From Cristatella mucedo (Eukaryota; Bryozoa; Phylactolaemata; Cristatellidae): DNA of 64,000 bases. A program made the translations under genes and the position numbers. This document shows, in pieces, positions 48,140-59,479 of this stretch; within the stretch, counting starts at the first letter, position 1, and every line of letters starts with the position of its first letter. Location of the stretch: the NCBI GenBank assembly GCA_009760855.2, contig WPIO01000163.1:346001-410000 (forward strand). The letters are read 5' to 3'. The notes under the pieces are model-generated. The model did no database searches. It saw only the letters and a list, made by a program, of their open reading frames with translations, and was not told where the DNA came from.

Positions 48140-48210
48140 TTAATAACAATAATTTGTGTGCATAGCATCATTTCAGAGAATTGAATCTCTTTCTAGGCAT
48201 TTTCGTTCTT
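48140..48210 (-). mobile_element. LINE A 3' tail fragment
   Basis: GAGAATTGAATCTCTTTCTAGGC, read on the minus strand, with an (AAT)n-like end at 48140. Confidence 0.55.
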
Positions 48211-48289
48211 CGCGTGCACCTGCTTACACTATGCCTGCTGCTTGGTGATGCTACTACCAATCATTTAGTAATACTTTCTATGCGGCATC

Positions 48290-48725
48290 TGTGAAGTGCC
48301 TAGAATTATATAAATTATATATAAGAATTATATAAATTATATAATTCTTATAATTATATAAATTATATAATTCCTAGATTAATAATAAGAAGAATCTTAT
48401 ATATAGATTCTTATTATATTCATAGAATAAGTTCTTTGAGAGTGATAAAAAATGTATTATCAAGCATATATTCACATATATTATCATTATTATTACTTTA
48501 AATATGAAAGGTGTAGAGCTATAAGTAAGACTTCCGCTGTGTAAATACAGCAGTTTTTATCGCTACTTAATACCGTTTGAAATGCAGAGGCCCTATGTAC
48601 TTTAAGACATTCAGAGCTACTGTTAAAGTGACTGCTCTATATATATGTATATATGTATATATACATATATATACATATACATATATAAAAAAAATATATA
48701 TATATATATGTATATATATATATGT
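48290..48725. repeat. AT-rich simple and inverted repeats
   Basis: ATTATATAAATTATATAA-type units at 48300-48420 and ATATATGTATATATACATAT-type units at 48636-48725. Both can fold on themselves. Confidence 0.8.
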
Positions 48726-48726
48726 C

Positions 48727-48865
48727 TTATTTGTATAGCGTCCCAAGAGACTTAATCTTTATTCAGGCGCTCCATATATTGCCTCGGGGCTCGAGCCGAC
48801 GACTTTAGCCAGATCTTGGTCGGGGCGAGCACCTTAACAGCTGTACCAAACTAGCTCGGCTGCAT
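48727..48865 (-). mobile_element. SINE S2 with LINE A type 3' tail
   Basis: On the minus strand: GCCGAGCTAGTTTGGTACAG, GGTGCTCGCCCCGACC, GTCGTCGGCTCGAGCC, then the tail GGAGCGCCTGAATAAAGATT and GGGACGCTATACAAATAAG. Confidence 0.7.
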
Positions 48866-48869
48866 CTAA

Positions 48870-49430
48870 ATGCCTAGATTTAGCTTCTGCAATTATTTAG
48901 TGAGTTCCGCTTGCACTGCGGTTCCTGCCATTTCACACCATTGGCATCTGTCGCATAGGTGCAGTTATATCCATTGACATAATGAACGCTAGCATCAACT
49001 TCAGCTGGCTACAAAGTTTAATAAATCACAACGATACGACGTAGCTTAAAATACGGTTAATTGCATTTTAGGCTGAGAAACCAGAGACAGTGAGTTCGCC
49101 CGCATAGGCGCAAGCTGGCAGTGGTAGCTCTCAAAGTATTTTGCAAGCTGTAAGCTCATTAGAGGCTTAGGATGTGTCCAACTTCTAGTCTAAAATAAAG
49201 GTGCTTTCATGCTAGCAGCTTGAATTAGAAATTGAAACCCTCAGAAGGCTTTTGTGACACTAAAAAACGTCACGGAAGGCGGCCAACCTAAGAAAAGAAA
49301 AAAAATGTAATCGCGTATTATTTCAAATGTGACAATTTGGCTTACATTTTCTCCGGTTTTCATCGCTAGAATTAAAGGCTGATGGCTACAAAATTTGAAA
49401 ACCTCCCGATCCTAGCGAACTTAGGTTGTA
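48870..49430. other. No gene or named repeat seen
   Basis: Nothing recognisable. Confidence 0.4.
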
Positions 49431-49434
49431 AATA

Positions 49435-49632
49435 AGAATAATAATAATAATAATAATTCACTTGATAAAGCGCCCTCAGAGAACTCAATCTCTCTCTAGG
49501 CGCTTTACATTTGCTGTAAAGTGAGATGCAATTGAATGGTAAGTAAAATCATGCTTGAAAAACAAACGAGATGAATAATATGGTTAGGGGTGACATGCAC
49601 AGGGTCAGCATGCAAATGTGGTTAGTGGCAGC
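49435..49632 (-). mobile_element. LINE A 3' tail, 5'-truncated
   Basis: Begins at the (AAT)n run and extends about 190 bases into the 3' region (GATAAAGCGCCCTCAGAGAA, GGTTAGGGGTGACATGC). Confidence 0.85.
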
Positions 49633-50736
49633 AAGATAGGACATACGTGTTGCTACTAAATATACCGCAGCTCAAACGTGGTCATTAAAGACGCGCTGTG
49701 GGACGCCAAGCCTTAAAGTGAAATTCTGGCGATGCAGGATTTCTGTCACAAGAATTCATAGATATAATATAAACCAGCAGCGCTGATTGAGATGACAGTC
49801 GAGAGCATGCAGCACACGAGCACGAGAATGAGAGCTAGCGAGGAGCTCGCGAGAGAGCCACCCAAGTACGAGTGCAGGGAGTCACACAACCGCGACAATC
49901 TATTCGACTAGGTTAAAAGGAACGCCCCACTTTCTCAGCACTGACGAAGAAGCCAACTAAGACCAGCCATGTCATTCTGATGGGACGACCACTTCACTTT
50001 TTCCCCCCCGACCTCGTCCACTGTTTCCACGCTCCCAAAGCTTAATGCTCACTGCCAGCTAGCAACCGTACTTTCCCCGACTGACGAAATTTAAACGGAA
50101 ATCAAAAGCTCACCTGCTCCTCACAGCACAAGCGCTGTCGAGCGAGGATGCCCCTGGAGTGCTTAAGAGTGCTACTACTACTTATATTGAGCGTTATTGG
50201 TAACCAATTGGCATGCTTCCCCTTCCTAGCATCGTATGCAAAACGCCTAGAACACAAAGAAGAATATTGAGTTCTCCAATATAGCGTAAAGACATTTCAT
50301 TATTTATTATAATTGCACAAAGTCATCTCTAGTCGAAGAAAGTGTCAAGAATTAACAATGGCACTTTAACGCTCACGCGCACAGATTTGCGAGCACAGCA
50401 AAAACTTCGCTCTCGGCTTCCGGCGGTAAAATGAGGTGATTTCCAATGCTTTCGCCGGCCGGCGAATGCAGCTGAACGGAAAATGCGAGCTTCAAGCCAA
50501 AAGACGAGAGCGCGCCCTCGTGTTCACCGCTCGCTCGCGCTTGCGCGCGTGCGCGAGCGAAGCCTAGCGGCCACAGGCCGCACTCGCATTCGGTTAGAAA
50601 CTTTGCGGTTCGCGGAGAAAGAGGGTTTTGACGCAATTTTGCGAGGCTTTCTAATCTTGAGACGCATCCGCTTTCGGATGTGCGCAAAATTTCACACTCC
50701 CTGACACCGGTGAGAAATATTTAAACGAAAAGCGTT

Positions 50737-50762
50737 GCGGAGTCGCGCGCGCGCGACTCCGC
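50737..50762. repeat. 26-base perfect palindrome
   Basis: GCGGAGTCGCGCG followed at once by its reverse complement. Confidence 0.85.
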
Positions 50763-50997
50763 CGGATCTCCGGAGCGAAGCTGAGGTCAGATCACCGCCA
50801 CCGCCGCTCCCCGAAGGATCCAAGCGACGCCGACTTGCAAGCGAACTTTGGAAGCGCACCTCGAATTGCGTAGCATTTCGCAAGCCCGGTCGCACGCCGC
50901 CGCCGTGGCGGCTATGATTCGCGGGCGGGGCGGGGCGGGGCGGGGCGCGGCAGCTGCCGCCGCCGTCCATCTACTCGTTCTCCGCGCGCCGAGCCAA

Positions 50998-51445
50998 CTA
51001 GTAATGCAGCACGTCCGTTCGCTCGAAGGTGGACGGCAGGTACGCGCTGTTGACGAACTCCTTGTCGGCCGATGTGCGCACGAGAGTCGTGACGGACGTG
51101 GCACTGTGCAGCTCGCCGCCTCGCTGCATCGTCGAGTAGCCGTCACCTCCGCCGCCTCGCTGGAGCGTGGTGGTGGCGTAGCCGCGCTGGAGCGTGGTGG
51201 TGGCGTAGCCGCGCTGGAGCGTGGTGGCGGTGTAGCCGCGCTGGAGCGTGGCAGCGCCGTCCTGTCGCGCCTTGTCGCTCCGGTCCATCGTCTTGCGATT
51301 GATGGTGAACACTTCTTCGGGCTTCACTCCGCAGTACTCGCCGAGTGCTTCGGCGTCTGCAGCGTCGCGATGGCAGCGCTCAGACACTGCCGCCGCCGCC
51401 GCCGCGAAGAGTCGGAATTGAGAACGGGTTACGCCAATCAGCCGC
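50998..51445 (-). CDS. Cytoplasmic tail exon C of the gene C receptor
   Basis: An acceptor GAATGTCAG|G (phase 2) fits the phase-2 exit of the transmembrane exon at 55850. An alternative acceptor GGCGGCAG at about 51390 (phase 1) would need a linker exon such as the one at 19077 in the neighbouring locus. It reads to TAG at 50998-51000. The tail contains SERCHRDAADAEALGEYCGV, FTINRKTMDRSDKARQ, four tandem copies of a 9-residue unit built on TLQRGYATT, then GGDGYSTMQRG (a YxxM motif), TSADKEFVNSAYLPS and an end in TDVLHY. YxxM and the repeated tyrosines suggest kinase/SH2 signalling. No known domain. Confidence 0.6.
51163..51252 (-). repeat. 27-base in-frame tandem repeat inside tail C
   Basis: Units of 27 bases (plus strand GCGCTGGAGCGTGGTGGTGG type) repeated about 3.5 times; each adds nine residues with one tyrosine. 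Confidence 0.85.
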
Positions 51446-51531
51446 CTGACATTCGCCAGGCAGACGCCAGCGGTGACGTTGAGGTCTCGCTGCGAAATAC
51501 CTCTCAGAGACGGCTGAAGGCGCGCCCTCAA

Positions 51532-51551
51532 TGTCGGAGTCTAGACTCCGA
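51532..51551. repeat. 20-base perfect palindrome
   Basis: GTCGGAGTCTAGACTCCGAC, about 90 bases upstream of tail exon C on the minus strand. Confidence 0.85.
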
Positions 51552-51737
51552 CATCGATTGCGATCAATTGCGGTTTCCGGGTACAGCGTTTGCAGCTAGC
51601 TAAGAAGGCTCTAGAGAAACATCGCAAGAGGGTTTCAAGTTCGATTTCGTCTCTTTCCGCGTGTTGCGAAGAAGTCGTTGCGGCTGCGGGGCGGCAACAG
51701 AGAGAGCCACCGTTGCCGCGTCTTTCCACGCAAGCAA

Positions 51738-51925
51738 CTTAACCTGCGTCTTAGCCCAGAGGTACTGCTACCCAGTTTACACGACGCAGAATCACTGGCT
51801 GGGGTCATGCGGTGCGCGATCCCACGTGGCGAAATCCTTGATTGCACAGTGCAAGCGTGTCATGGAGGCCCATGCTCTTTGACTGCTATAAAAATGAAGC
51901 TGTTGAATCGGATAATCTTTAACTT
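51738..51925 (+). mobile_element. SINE S1, diverged
   Basis: A box GCGTCTTAGCCCAGAGGTAC; the B box is decayed. The body GTGCAAGCGTGTCATGGAGG and CTGCTATAAAAATGAAGCTG aligns with other S1 copies. Confidence 0.55.
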
Positions 51926-52239
51926 TTAACTTTAAAGCCGACCGCCGATTTGTAACTATTCCAGCTTGCGTAGTCGACTCTTTCCCACTTCTATTTACTA
52001 GCACTGAGCGTTGCGTCAATATTCAATAAAAGCAGTTGCTATTTATTAATTTACCGTGGCGTTACAATAAAGCGCTCCGAATGAATTTGACACACTGCTT
52101 TCTTAAAAAACTTTCATTTAAGCAGAATAATAGGGAGCGCATGGTAATACGCTTGAACTACTATTTTTGAGGAAGTTTCTGAAACAACTCTCCCGACTCT
52201 AGTTTACTTTGGGCGGTACGCTAGCTTATCCGTAACCCA

Positions 52240-53232
52240 TAAAGTGCTGCTTGATACATTAAATGCTTGCCTTGCAGACATTCAATCCTAGATGTCGAAA
52301 ATTTCTGGAAACTTAATGACGATAAAACCGATCTGCTGCTCATAAGACACCCTAAGCGTCTGGCTGGATTAAAAGGCTTTTCTCTTCTAGTAGGTGATAC
52401 TGCTCTTGTGCGATTATCACCATGTGCTCGAAATTTAGGTGTCGTTTTCGACAGCTTCTTAAATTTTAAAAACTTCATTCAGAAGACTGCTTCTACCGCT
52501 AGCCATAACGTCCGATCCCTATTTAAGATTAGGGACTGTCTTCCATAGTGGCTTGCAATAAAATGTATCTAGCCCGTTAGTTCTGTCTCGCTTTGATTAT
52601 TGCAATTCTCTTTTGGCTGGGCTACCCAAAAAACTAGGCCATTGCAGCTGGCAATGAATATGGCTGCGAGGCTATTTTTCAAGTCCCAGAAGTTTGACCA
52701 CTTGTCTCCTTTGCTAAAAGAGCTAGGATGGCTTCCGGTTGATCTACGGATACAGAGCAAAGTTCTTACGCTGACCCACAAGGCTCGCCACGGCTTGGCT
52801 CCTTCGTACCTAGCTGAACTGCTGCACCAGTCTCAGCCTCCTCGTACCCTCAAGTCCTGTATGGACAATAAATTAGCTGTTCCAGTTTTCCGCTTAAAGA
52901 CCCTTGGCGACAGAAGCTTTAGCTCTGCAGATCCTAGACTGTGGAGCTCGCTTCCACAATTCTTACACAACAACAACTACTCTCCTGCTGCCGGCTATGG
53001 CTCATCCTTTTCAGCGGCTCTGAGCTGCTACTTTCATGCTACTCACTACCTGAACTGCTCTCCTGACTCTGCTATGCTTCCCACTTTCTCTTTGTTGCGT
53101 GAGACGAAGTCCGTTGGCTACTGAATGCGTACCAAACGCCGCTTAGGCTGTAAGTGCGCTATACAAAACTCTCCTGCGTAACACCCACATAGTCGTCATG
53201 GCTTTATGGAGTTACTGACGGAGATACATTAC
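52240..53232 (+). mobile_element. LINE B, 5'-truncated copy
   Basis: Frames 52267-52548 and 52600-53124 together give the end of ORF2: NDDKTDLLLIRHPKRLAGLK, ARNLGVVFDSFLNFKNFIQK, LLKELGWLPVDLRIQSKVLT, SYLAELLHQSQPPRTLKSCM, FRLKTLGDRSFS. One frameshift and a stop near 52547 break it. The 3' end is the usual GCGTACCAAACGCCGCTTAG to TACATTACAT. Confidence 0.85.
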
Positions 53233-53527
53233 ATTACTCGCTACTCCACGTGGCTGAAGCCATTACCCGGTCTGTTATCTCTGAAGGTCGACAATGACAG
53301 CTATCTAGTTTGAAATGCTTGCGTGCGGAAGCCTGTTCACGCTATGCTATTCGAAGGTATTGGGAATCCTAAAAATGTAGTTTGTTATATATCGCCATCT
53401 ATAACTCCTCCGAGCTGCAAAGACTGAGTGGGCTTTGCGCAGAAGAGTTTTATAAGGTGGACAAACACCTTAAGCTTTCGTTACACATGCTGCAGCCAAA
53501 AGACCTGATCTCAAGCAAAAAAGGAAA

Positions 53528-53805
53528 GTAAGACATAGAGCTGAGTCAAGAGGGCACTAAAGGTAGTGAGTAGAATGGAAGTAGCAGCTCAGGACGGCGG
53601 GAAAGGACGTGCCACAGTCGGCTGCCGGAGAGTAGATGGAGTTCTTTAAGAACTGTGTAAGTGAGTCCCGAAGTCTAGGACCTGCGGAGCAAAGCTTCTG
53701 TCGCCGACGATCTTGAGGCGAAAGAACGGCAGCTGAGGCCAATTTATTGTCCATTTAGGACCTGCGGGGCTCGAGGAGGCTGAACAGAGGTGCAGCGGTT
53801 GCACC
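53528..53805 (-). mobile_element. LINE B, 3' fragment in opposite orientation
   Basis: The minus frame reads MDNKLASAAVLSPQDRRRQK and SPAADCGTSFPAVLSCYFHS, the C-terminal block of LINE B with indels. Its upstream end is near 53805, where the sequence turns unique. It faces the plus-strand copy at 52240. Confidence 0.75.
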
Positions 53806-54687
53806 ATCACTGCTTTCAGTGGGATGGAGGCTGCCATTTTCTACTACTTTGGCTGCTGCATTATGCCAGAATTTCATTGCCGACCTGAACAGAACGGATG
53901 CCAACGGCAGCTTATTTGACCTCAAAAAATTAAGTGTCTGAGCAAAGAGCGGATTTCTGGGAATGCAGACGCTCACACCGATCGTACAATTGGACAATCG
54001 CAATTTCGCATGCCCGTGTATATTCCTGTGTCTGCCGCTCTTCCAGCGGATGAGTGAATGCACGTATAGTTTGACCCACGAAGCGGCAGAAGCTTCTTCG
54101 TTGCAGAGGCGTCTTCGTTGCGACGAGCCTGACGAGCCGAAGTTCGACGACCTGTCCCGGCATGCCTGCTTCACACATCAACGGGCGAATATTCTGCTCC
54201 AGGTACAGTAGAAAGATGGGAAGCTGAAATTGCATTTGGCTGTTGGAATAACGGTCACTGTTCGGCACACATGGACATGCATGCTATGTAGACATCCATG
54301 CGCTGCTCACTAGCTCGCCCTCACTGAGGACACCCCCTTTTTTCTGCACACAACCAACTGTCGTGGGTCTATTGATTCATCCTACGAACGTGCGCAGCTT
54401 CTCGTTTTAGCAAGCTTCCCGTGCACGGATAACAACGATTGCGGCGAGGACGATGTGGCCTTTGAAATGGCCCACTCCAGACTCTTGACTAACAGTGCGG
54501 CGCTAGTCCTACTCTCATGCTCTATCTCAGAGCTGTCGATTCTATCTGTGTTCGCTTTGTCTGCTTTGTTACAGCTTTGCCTCAGTGCTAATCCTCCCAG
54601 TTAATTTGTGCCAGCATATAGTGGGTCCCCGTGATTTGTCCTTTATCTGCTTATGCGTGCTGACACGGTTGCATGCTGCCACTATAA

Positions 54688-55076
54688 CAATAATAATAAT
54701 AATGCACTTGATAAAGCGCCCTCAGAGAACTTAATCTCTTTCTAGGCGCTTTACATTTGCTGCAAAGGGAAATGCAATTGAATGGTAGGTAAAATCATGC
54801 TTGAAAAACAAACAAAATGAATAACATGGTTAGGGGTGACATGAACAGGGTCAGCATGCAAATGTGGTTAGTGGCAGCATGCACAGTGTCAGTACGCATA
54901 AGCACATGAAGGACGAATCACAGGGACCCACTAAATGCTGTCCTAAATAGTCGTGTTTTTAAGTTCCTTTTAAATGTGGTCAGGTCAGGGGATGTTCTGA
55001 CGCAGGTCGGGAGGGAGTTCCAGGCTTTGGGAGCATACGAACTAAATGCACGGTCTCCAAAGGATTTAAGGTTTAC
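54688..55076 (-). mobile_element. LINE A, 5'-truncated copy
   Basis: 3' end with (AAT)n at 54688-54705; includes LKSFGDRAFSSYAPKAWNSL and the VRTSPDLTTFKRNLKTRLFR end of ORF2 in an open frame. Confidence 0.88.
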
Positions 55077-55262
55077 TAACCACACTTGCATGCATGCTGA
55101 CCCTGTGCATGTCACCCCAACCACGTTATTCACGATCTTTATCAAGCATGATATTTCAACTCACAATTCAATAGTGTTTTCTTTGCAACGAATGTAAAGC
55201 GCCTAGAAAGAGATTGAGTTCCATGGGGGCGATTTATCAAGTGTATTATTATTATTATTAGA
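55077..55262 (+). mobile_element. LINE A 3' tail, opposite orientation, abutting the previous copy
   Basis: GCATGCTGACCCTGTGCATG, then GTAAAGCGCCTAGAAAGAGA and ATTTATCAAGTG followed by (TTA)n. With 54688-55076 it forms an inverted pair with both 3' ends outward. Confidence 0.8.
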
Positions 55263-55849
55263 CGGCGAGATGAAACAAATGTTTGTGCAACCCTTGCCTA
55301 AATCTTGTTCGCTGTGCTATGCACAAGGCGAAAGCCTTTTGCAGTCGATGCGCCGTAGGACATCGGTACTTCTTGTGACTTCCGACAGGGGCCGCCACAT
55401 TCCCACCCGTGATGGTGCAACCGAAACAGTAACTCCCTCCCCTCAAATCAGATACTGTGCGTCGGAAGCAGGGACGGAGGCACCGCCGGCCATTCATGAA
55501 ACTTACGTTCCGTCTCATGCATCCACGCCTCCCTGGCAGCAAATTCTTTAATTTCATCAATGGCGTCGAGCTTTTGTTCAGGCTTTCCCAATCGTAGAAA
55601 CATGGACAGCTTCTTTTTCTCTCTCCTAGAACGAGAGACCGCGAGAAATAAATCAACATTAAGCTTAATTGGAGTGATGGTGAAGCGATAGCTTCAACCA
55701 CGACTGGTCAATCGGTCCCAGAACAAAATTGCTTCTACAATCACCCATAAATACGAATTGATTGACTCAGTGGCAAGCATCTACAGCATACATGAGGTTT
55801 GGACATTTTTTCCTACTCATGAACAAGCGACGCAGGATGTTAAACTCAC

Positions 55850-55934
55850 CTCCATTTGTCGCAGCAGTACAGAAGCAGAAGCAATAGGAAGAGTCCAATT
55901 ATTGCAGAACAAATTGTTACTGCTAGGACGATTC
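55850..55934 (-). CDS. Transmembrane exon of gene C
   Basis: The acceptor TTTTAATTCTTTTTAG and donor TGGAG|GTGAGTT bound 85 bases, phase 1 in and phase 2 out. The peptide is a single hydrophobic span, IVLAVTICSAIIGLFLLLL, followed by LLYCCDKW: two membrane-proximal cysteines (possible palmitoylation) and a basic stop-transfer start. The phases match the gene B transmembrane exon exactly. It is preceded in phase by the stalk exon at 57570. Confidence 0.75.
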
Positions 55935-56741
55935 CTAAAAAGAATTAAAATTATAAATTTGGCTTTAGTGTCATATGACGGCGTTTCTAGACGATGCCTG
56001 CGCTCGTCAAAGTCTCTAGCGAAATAGCTGAAGTGGCCGCTGCAACAGCTTTCACTCAAAAAGTTCCTGCGATGAGTTATTTTCTACTTTGCTGGGTAGA
56101 GATACTTGGCATTAAGGGCTCAAATAACAGATACTGTAGCCACAGCTTGGCACAAACAATCGACAAATTAAAGTACTCAACTAAAGAGACCTGTTTGGCA
56201 AGGCATGCATGCCTACCAAATATATATCTCGCAAACTACATCAGGTGTACTAGTTTGCTGCTGATTAACCAACATACCAATGTAAAAAGTCGATTTAGAA
56301 TTAGATAGGAATCTGCCGGAGCACATAAATGAAGCCATTAATTCCATTACACAATTTAAAGCCCTCTATTGAAAGCCGATTGAAGAGTAGGCTGCCTAAT
56401 TAATTCGATAGAGCATTGGACCAGTAAATAGTAGATTTTAGGATGGCTCACCACTCGAGATGACAATTTCCTTCGGTGCACAGCTCCACATGTGAAAGAC
56501 CTCCGGTCAATTGATGTTTTTGAATCCCTGCGTCTGTCATCAACAGCGGCAAGTGGTCGTATTACAAACCTAAAATTCTAGTTCATTAGCCACGAGATAG
56601 ATTTTTCGCTCTTTATTTCAAGTTGCTCCCAGAGAATAGAATTTTTGTTCTTTATTTTAAGTTGATCCCAGGGACGCTATGACCGTCCTGAGTTTTCAGC
56701 TAAAATGTTGCACAGATCAATTGCTAGGTTCTCGATTCTCG

Positions 56742-56868
56742 GGACTCAGGTGGCGGGTTTCAGTATTGTAGCAGGTAATCCTATATTCCTAGCTGCGAGT
56801 GTGGTGATTGCCGCTGGAGGCTCTTTTTCAGCTGTAAAAATGAGGCTCTAGGATCACCTAACGTTTAT
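56742..56868 (+). mobile_element. SINE S1, diverged 3' part
   Basis: GGCGGGTTTCAGTATTG (decayed B box) and the body GCTGCGAGTGTGGTGATTGC, AGGCTCTTTTTCAGCTGTAA. Confidence 0.55.
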
Positions 56869-57124
56869 TTATTGCATACTACCACTTTGAATAGTTAGTA
56901 TAGCAAAAATTATGTGCTCGCTATGCACTATGACTATTGAAATCAGCTACATGAATTGTGCAGGTTTTCTTGATGGAAGCTGTAAAAATCCCGGAACCAG
57001 GAGCTATCGGAGAGATCTAGCAAACAAGTTTCAACCTAATCTTGGTTGCAAGAAGCGATGAACCACATTAGTAATAGTCAGTGAACCACCATGACGGTAA
57101 CAATATTTTGCGTCATCTCAATCG

Positions 57125-57325
57125 TGAAAATAAATTAGTTAATCTTAGTTAATTTAGCAGCCTCACTTATATAGCGGAAGACGAGCATTAAAGACTGTTC
57201 CCGCTGCTTGCATTGGGCAATATAGGATAGATAGCCCGCCGCAGAAATCAAAAGCAAGCGCAACCTGGGTCGTGAAAAGCGAGTGCCTCACCTCCAGGGC
57301 TAAGACCCATGGGCATTCCTCCAGT
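57125..57325 (-). mobile_element. SINE S1, diverged
   Basis: On the minus strand: GGGTCTTAGCCCTGGAGGTG, TTTTCACGACCCAGG, GCAAGCAGCGGGAACAG, then CGCTATATAAGTGAGGCTGC. Confidence 0.6.
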
Positions 57326-57569
57326 TCGCAACTGTGCCGTGACCCCTTATTGTTTCAGCTGCACATTTCTGCCTTCTTGCTTTAATTTACTTAATTTGAA
57401 CGCCAGTGGCGCTATAGGTGGTCGCGAAAAAGCTCTCTGTGCTGCAGTAGCAGCAGCAGCAGCAGTAAGATGACCTTTAGCAGCAGTAAGATGACCCGTA
57501 TCCATCTTTTTCTTAACACGAAAAGCAGTTGCGAGGCGAGCAAACAAAAGAAAGCGTCAGCTGACTTAC

Positions 57570-57701
57570 TGTCTGTAGAACTCAGTGCGCCCGTTGCTAT
57601 GGGCACCATCATTGGGGCTGTCTCTAAAGCCTCCGTGGACGGTCCGTCCGTTGTCGGAATCGTCGTTTCAGGTAAAGGTGCAATAGTGGAAAAATTAAAC
57701 G
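57570..57701 (-). CDS. Stalk exon of gene C
   Basis: The acceptor GAGCGCGTTTTAG and donor AGACA|GTAAGTC bound 132 bases, phase 1/1. The 43-codon peptide (FNFSTIAPLPETTIPTTDGP, then STEALETAPMMVPIATGALS) is rich in Thr, Pro and Ser, as in O-glycosylated juxtamembrane stalks, and has an N-glycosylation sequon NFS. It lies in phase between the SUEL-like exon and the transmembrane exon. Its composition, not homology, is the basis of the call. Confidence 0.6.
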
Positions 57702-57891
57702 CTAAAACGCGCTCAAGCAAGCAGAGAAATCAATCAGAAATCAGAAATCACTGGCACGAGCTTTCTTGCCATTTATTCGTGCATTTATTCGTGCAGGCAC
57801 CAACAATCTGGTCCAAGAGGAAGCGGGGGGGGGGAGGGGAGGCGTTAAAGCGACAAAGCATAAATCTCAGGAAAGCCAGAAATAGGCGTAC

Positions 57892-58278
57892 CTGGCAGGC
57901 ACTCGCCATCAAAGTAGGCAGCCACAAAATAGGCTACAGCTGTTGAAGAGCACACTTGATTAATTCCGTGGAGTCGGTCCGGAGCAGGCATCGTACCATT
58001 ACAGAAGCCTTTCCCTTCACAGGCGATGAACATCCACTTGTAGAAGTAGTCATACTCGGGTAGATCCTTAAAGCCTTGATCGTTGGAATCCTTGAATGTT
58101 CGCGTGCAATTGTACAGAGCACGTGGGCAGGTATTGTTGTTGATCGCCAACGTGGGAGCAGGATTAATTATACTGGATAGTATAGTGATGCTCAATATAT
58201 TGATCGTTAGGTTTTCGGGGCACTCGTAGGCGAATTTCGAGTTTGCACAAGTTTTTGTTTGAATTCTGTACATACCAT
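57892..58278 (-). CDS. SUEL-like lectin domain exon of gene C
   Basis: The acceptor CTCGCCTTTCGCTTCAG is strong; the donor is CCAG|GTACGC. It is phase 1/1, 387 bases. The peptide starts DGMYRIQTKTCANSKFAYEC, then PENLTINILSI, TCPRALYNCTRTF, a WMFIACEGKGFCNGT segment and INQVCSSTAVAYFVAAYF ending in DGEC. The order C..C..(I)xIxSI, C.GK.FC and the closing C......YFxAxYxxxC follow galactose-binding SUEL lectin modules. Several N-glycosylation sequons are present. The match is divergent, so the fold is likely but not certain; ligand unknown. Confidence 0.6.
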
Positions 58279-58564
58279 CTGAAGCGAAAGGCGAGGAATC
58301 ATTGAGAAAAATATTCCCGACAAATGGCAGGTGACAAGCATCAAGCATCAAGCATCAAGCAGCTTCGACGGACGGAAGCTCCTAACAACCGCAAGAGAAC
58401 CCCGCCGCCGGCTACAGCGATAAAGCTAAAGGCTAAAGGCTCCGGGATTGCGAGTGTAGAGAGAGGGTGCGATGCAGGGCCGAAGAGATTTCGCTCGCGC
58501 ATTCGACTTTACGCTTAATTGAAAGGTGAGTACTCAATCGATTCATATTACCTAGGTTCAGCAA

Positions 58565-59475
58565 ATCAAAACCGAACTGCTTCTCATAGGACACCCTAAG
58601 CGTGTGACTGGATTAAAAGGCTTTGCTGTTCTAATAGGTGATGCTATTGAGCGACCTTCACCACGTGCTCGTAATCTAGGTGTCGTGTTCGACAGATGCC
58701 TCAATTTCAAAAGCTTCATTCAGAAGACTGCCTCTACAGCTAGCCATCACATCCGATCCCTATCCAAGATTAGAAGCTGTCTCCCACAGTGGCTTGTAAA
58801 AAATTTAACTAGCTCTTTAGTTCTGTCTCGACTTGATTATTGTAATTCCCTTTTGGCTGGGTTACCAAAGAAAGCTATTATGCCACTACAGTGGACTATG
58901 AATATGGCTGCAAGGCTGGTCTTCAAGTCCCAGCGGTTTGAGCACGTGTCACCTTTGCTGAAAGAGCTAGGATGGTTGCCGGTTGAGCAAATGATACAGA
59001 GCCAAGTTCTTACACTGACCCACAAGGCCCGCCACGGCTTGGCTCCTTCATACCTAGCTGAACTGCTGCATCAGTTTCAGCCTGTTCGCACCCTCAGGTC
59101 CTGTGTGGACAATAAATTAGCTGTTCCATTCCTCCGCTTAAAGACAGTTGGCGACAGAAGCTTTAGCTCTGCAGGTCCTAGACTGTGGAACTCGCTTCCA
59201 CAATTCTTACGCAACGACATCTACTCTCCAACTGCCGACTATGGCTCATCCTTTTCAGCGGCCTTAAGCTGCTACTTTCATGCTACTCACTATCTCAACT
59301 GCTCTCCCAACTCTGCTATGCTTCCCACTTTCTCTTTGTTGTGTGAGACGAAGTCCGTTGGCTACTGAATGCGTACCGAAAGCCGCTTAGGCTGTGAGTG
59401 CGCTATACAAAACTCTCCTGCGTAACACCCACATGGTCTTTATGACTTTGTGGAGTTACTGACGGAGATACAAGC
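58565..59475 (+). mobile_element. LINE B, 5'-truncated copy with an intact C-terminal frame
   Basis: The frame 58604-59368 is open for 254 codons: KGFAVLIGDAIERPSPRARN, LGVVFDRCLNFKSFIQKTAS, LVLSRLDYCNSLLAGLPKKA, LLKELGWLPVEQMIQSQVLT and FLRLKTVGDRSFSSAGPRLW. It ends with the family 3' tail at about 59475. It is closely similar to 62455-63215 and probably young. Confidence 0.9.
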
Positions 59476-59479
59476 ACAA

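Noticed and set aside
54688-55262. CRISPR-like or DNA-transposon terminal repeats
   Set aside because: The inverted arms are two LINE A 3' ends with simple-repeat tails; no spacers and no transposase.
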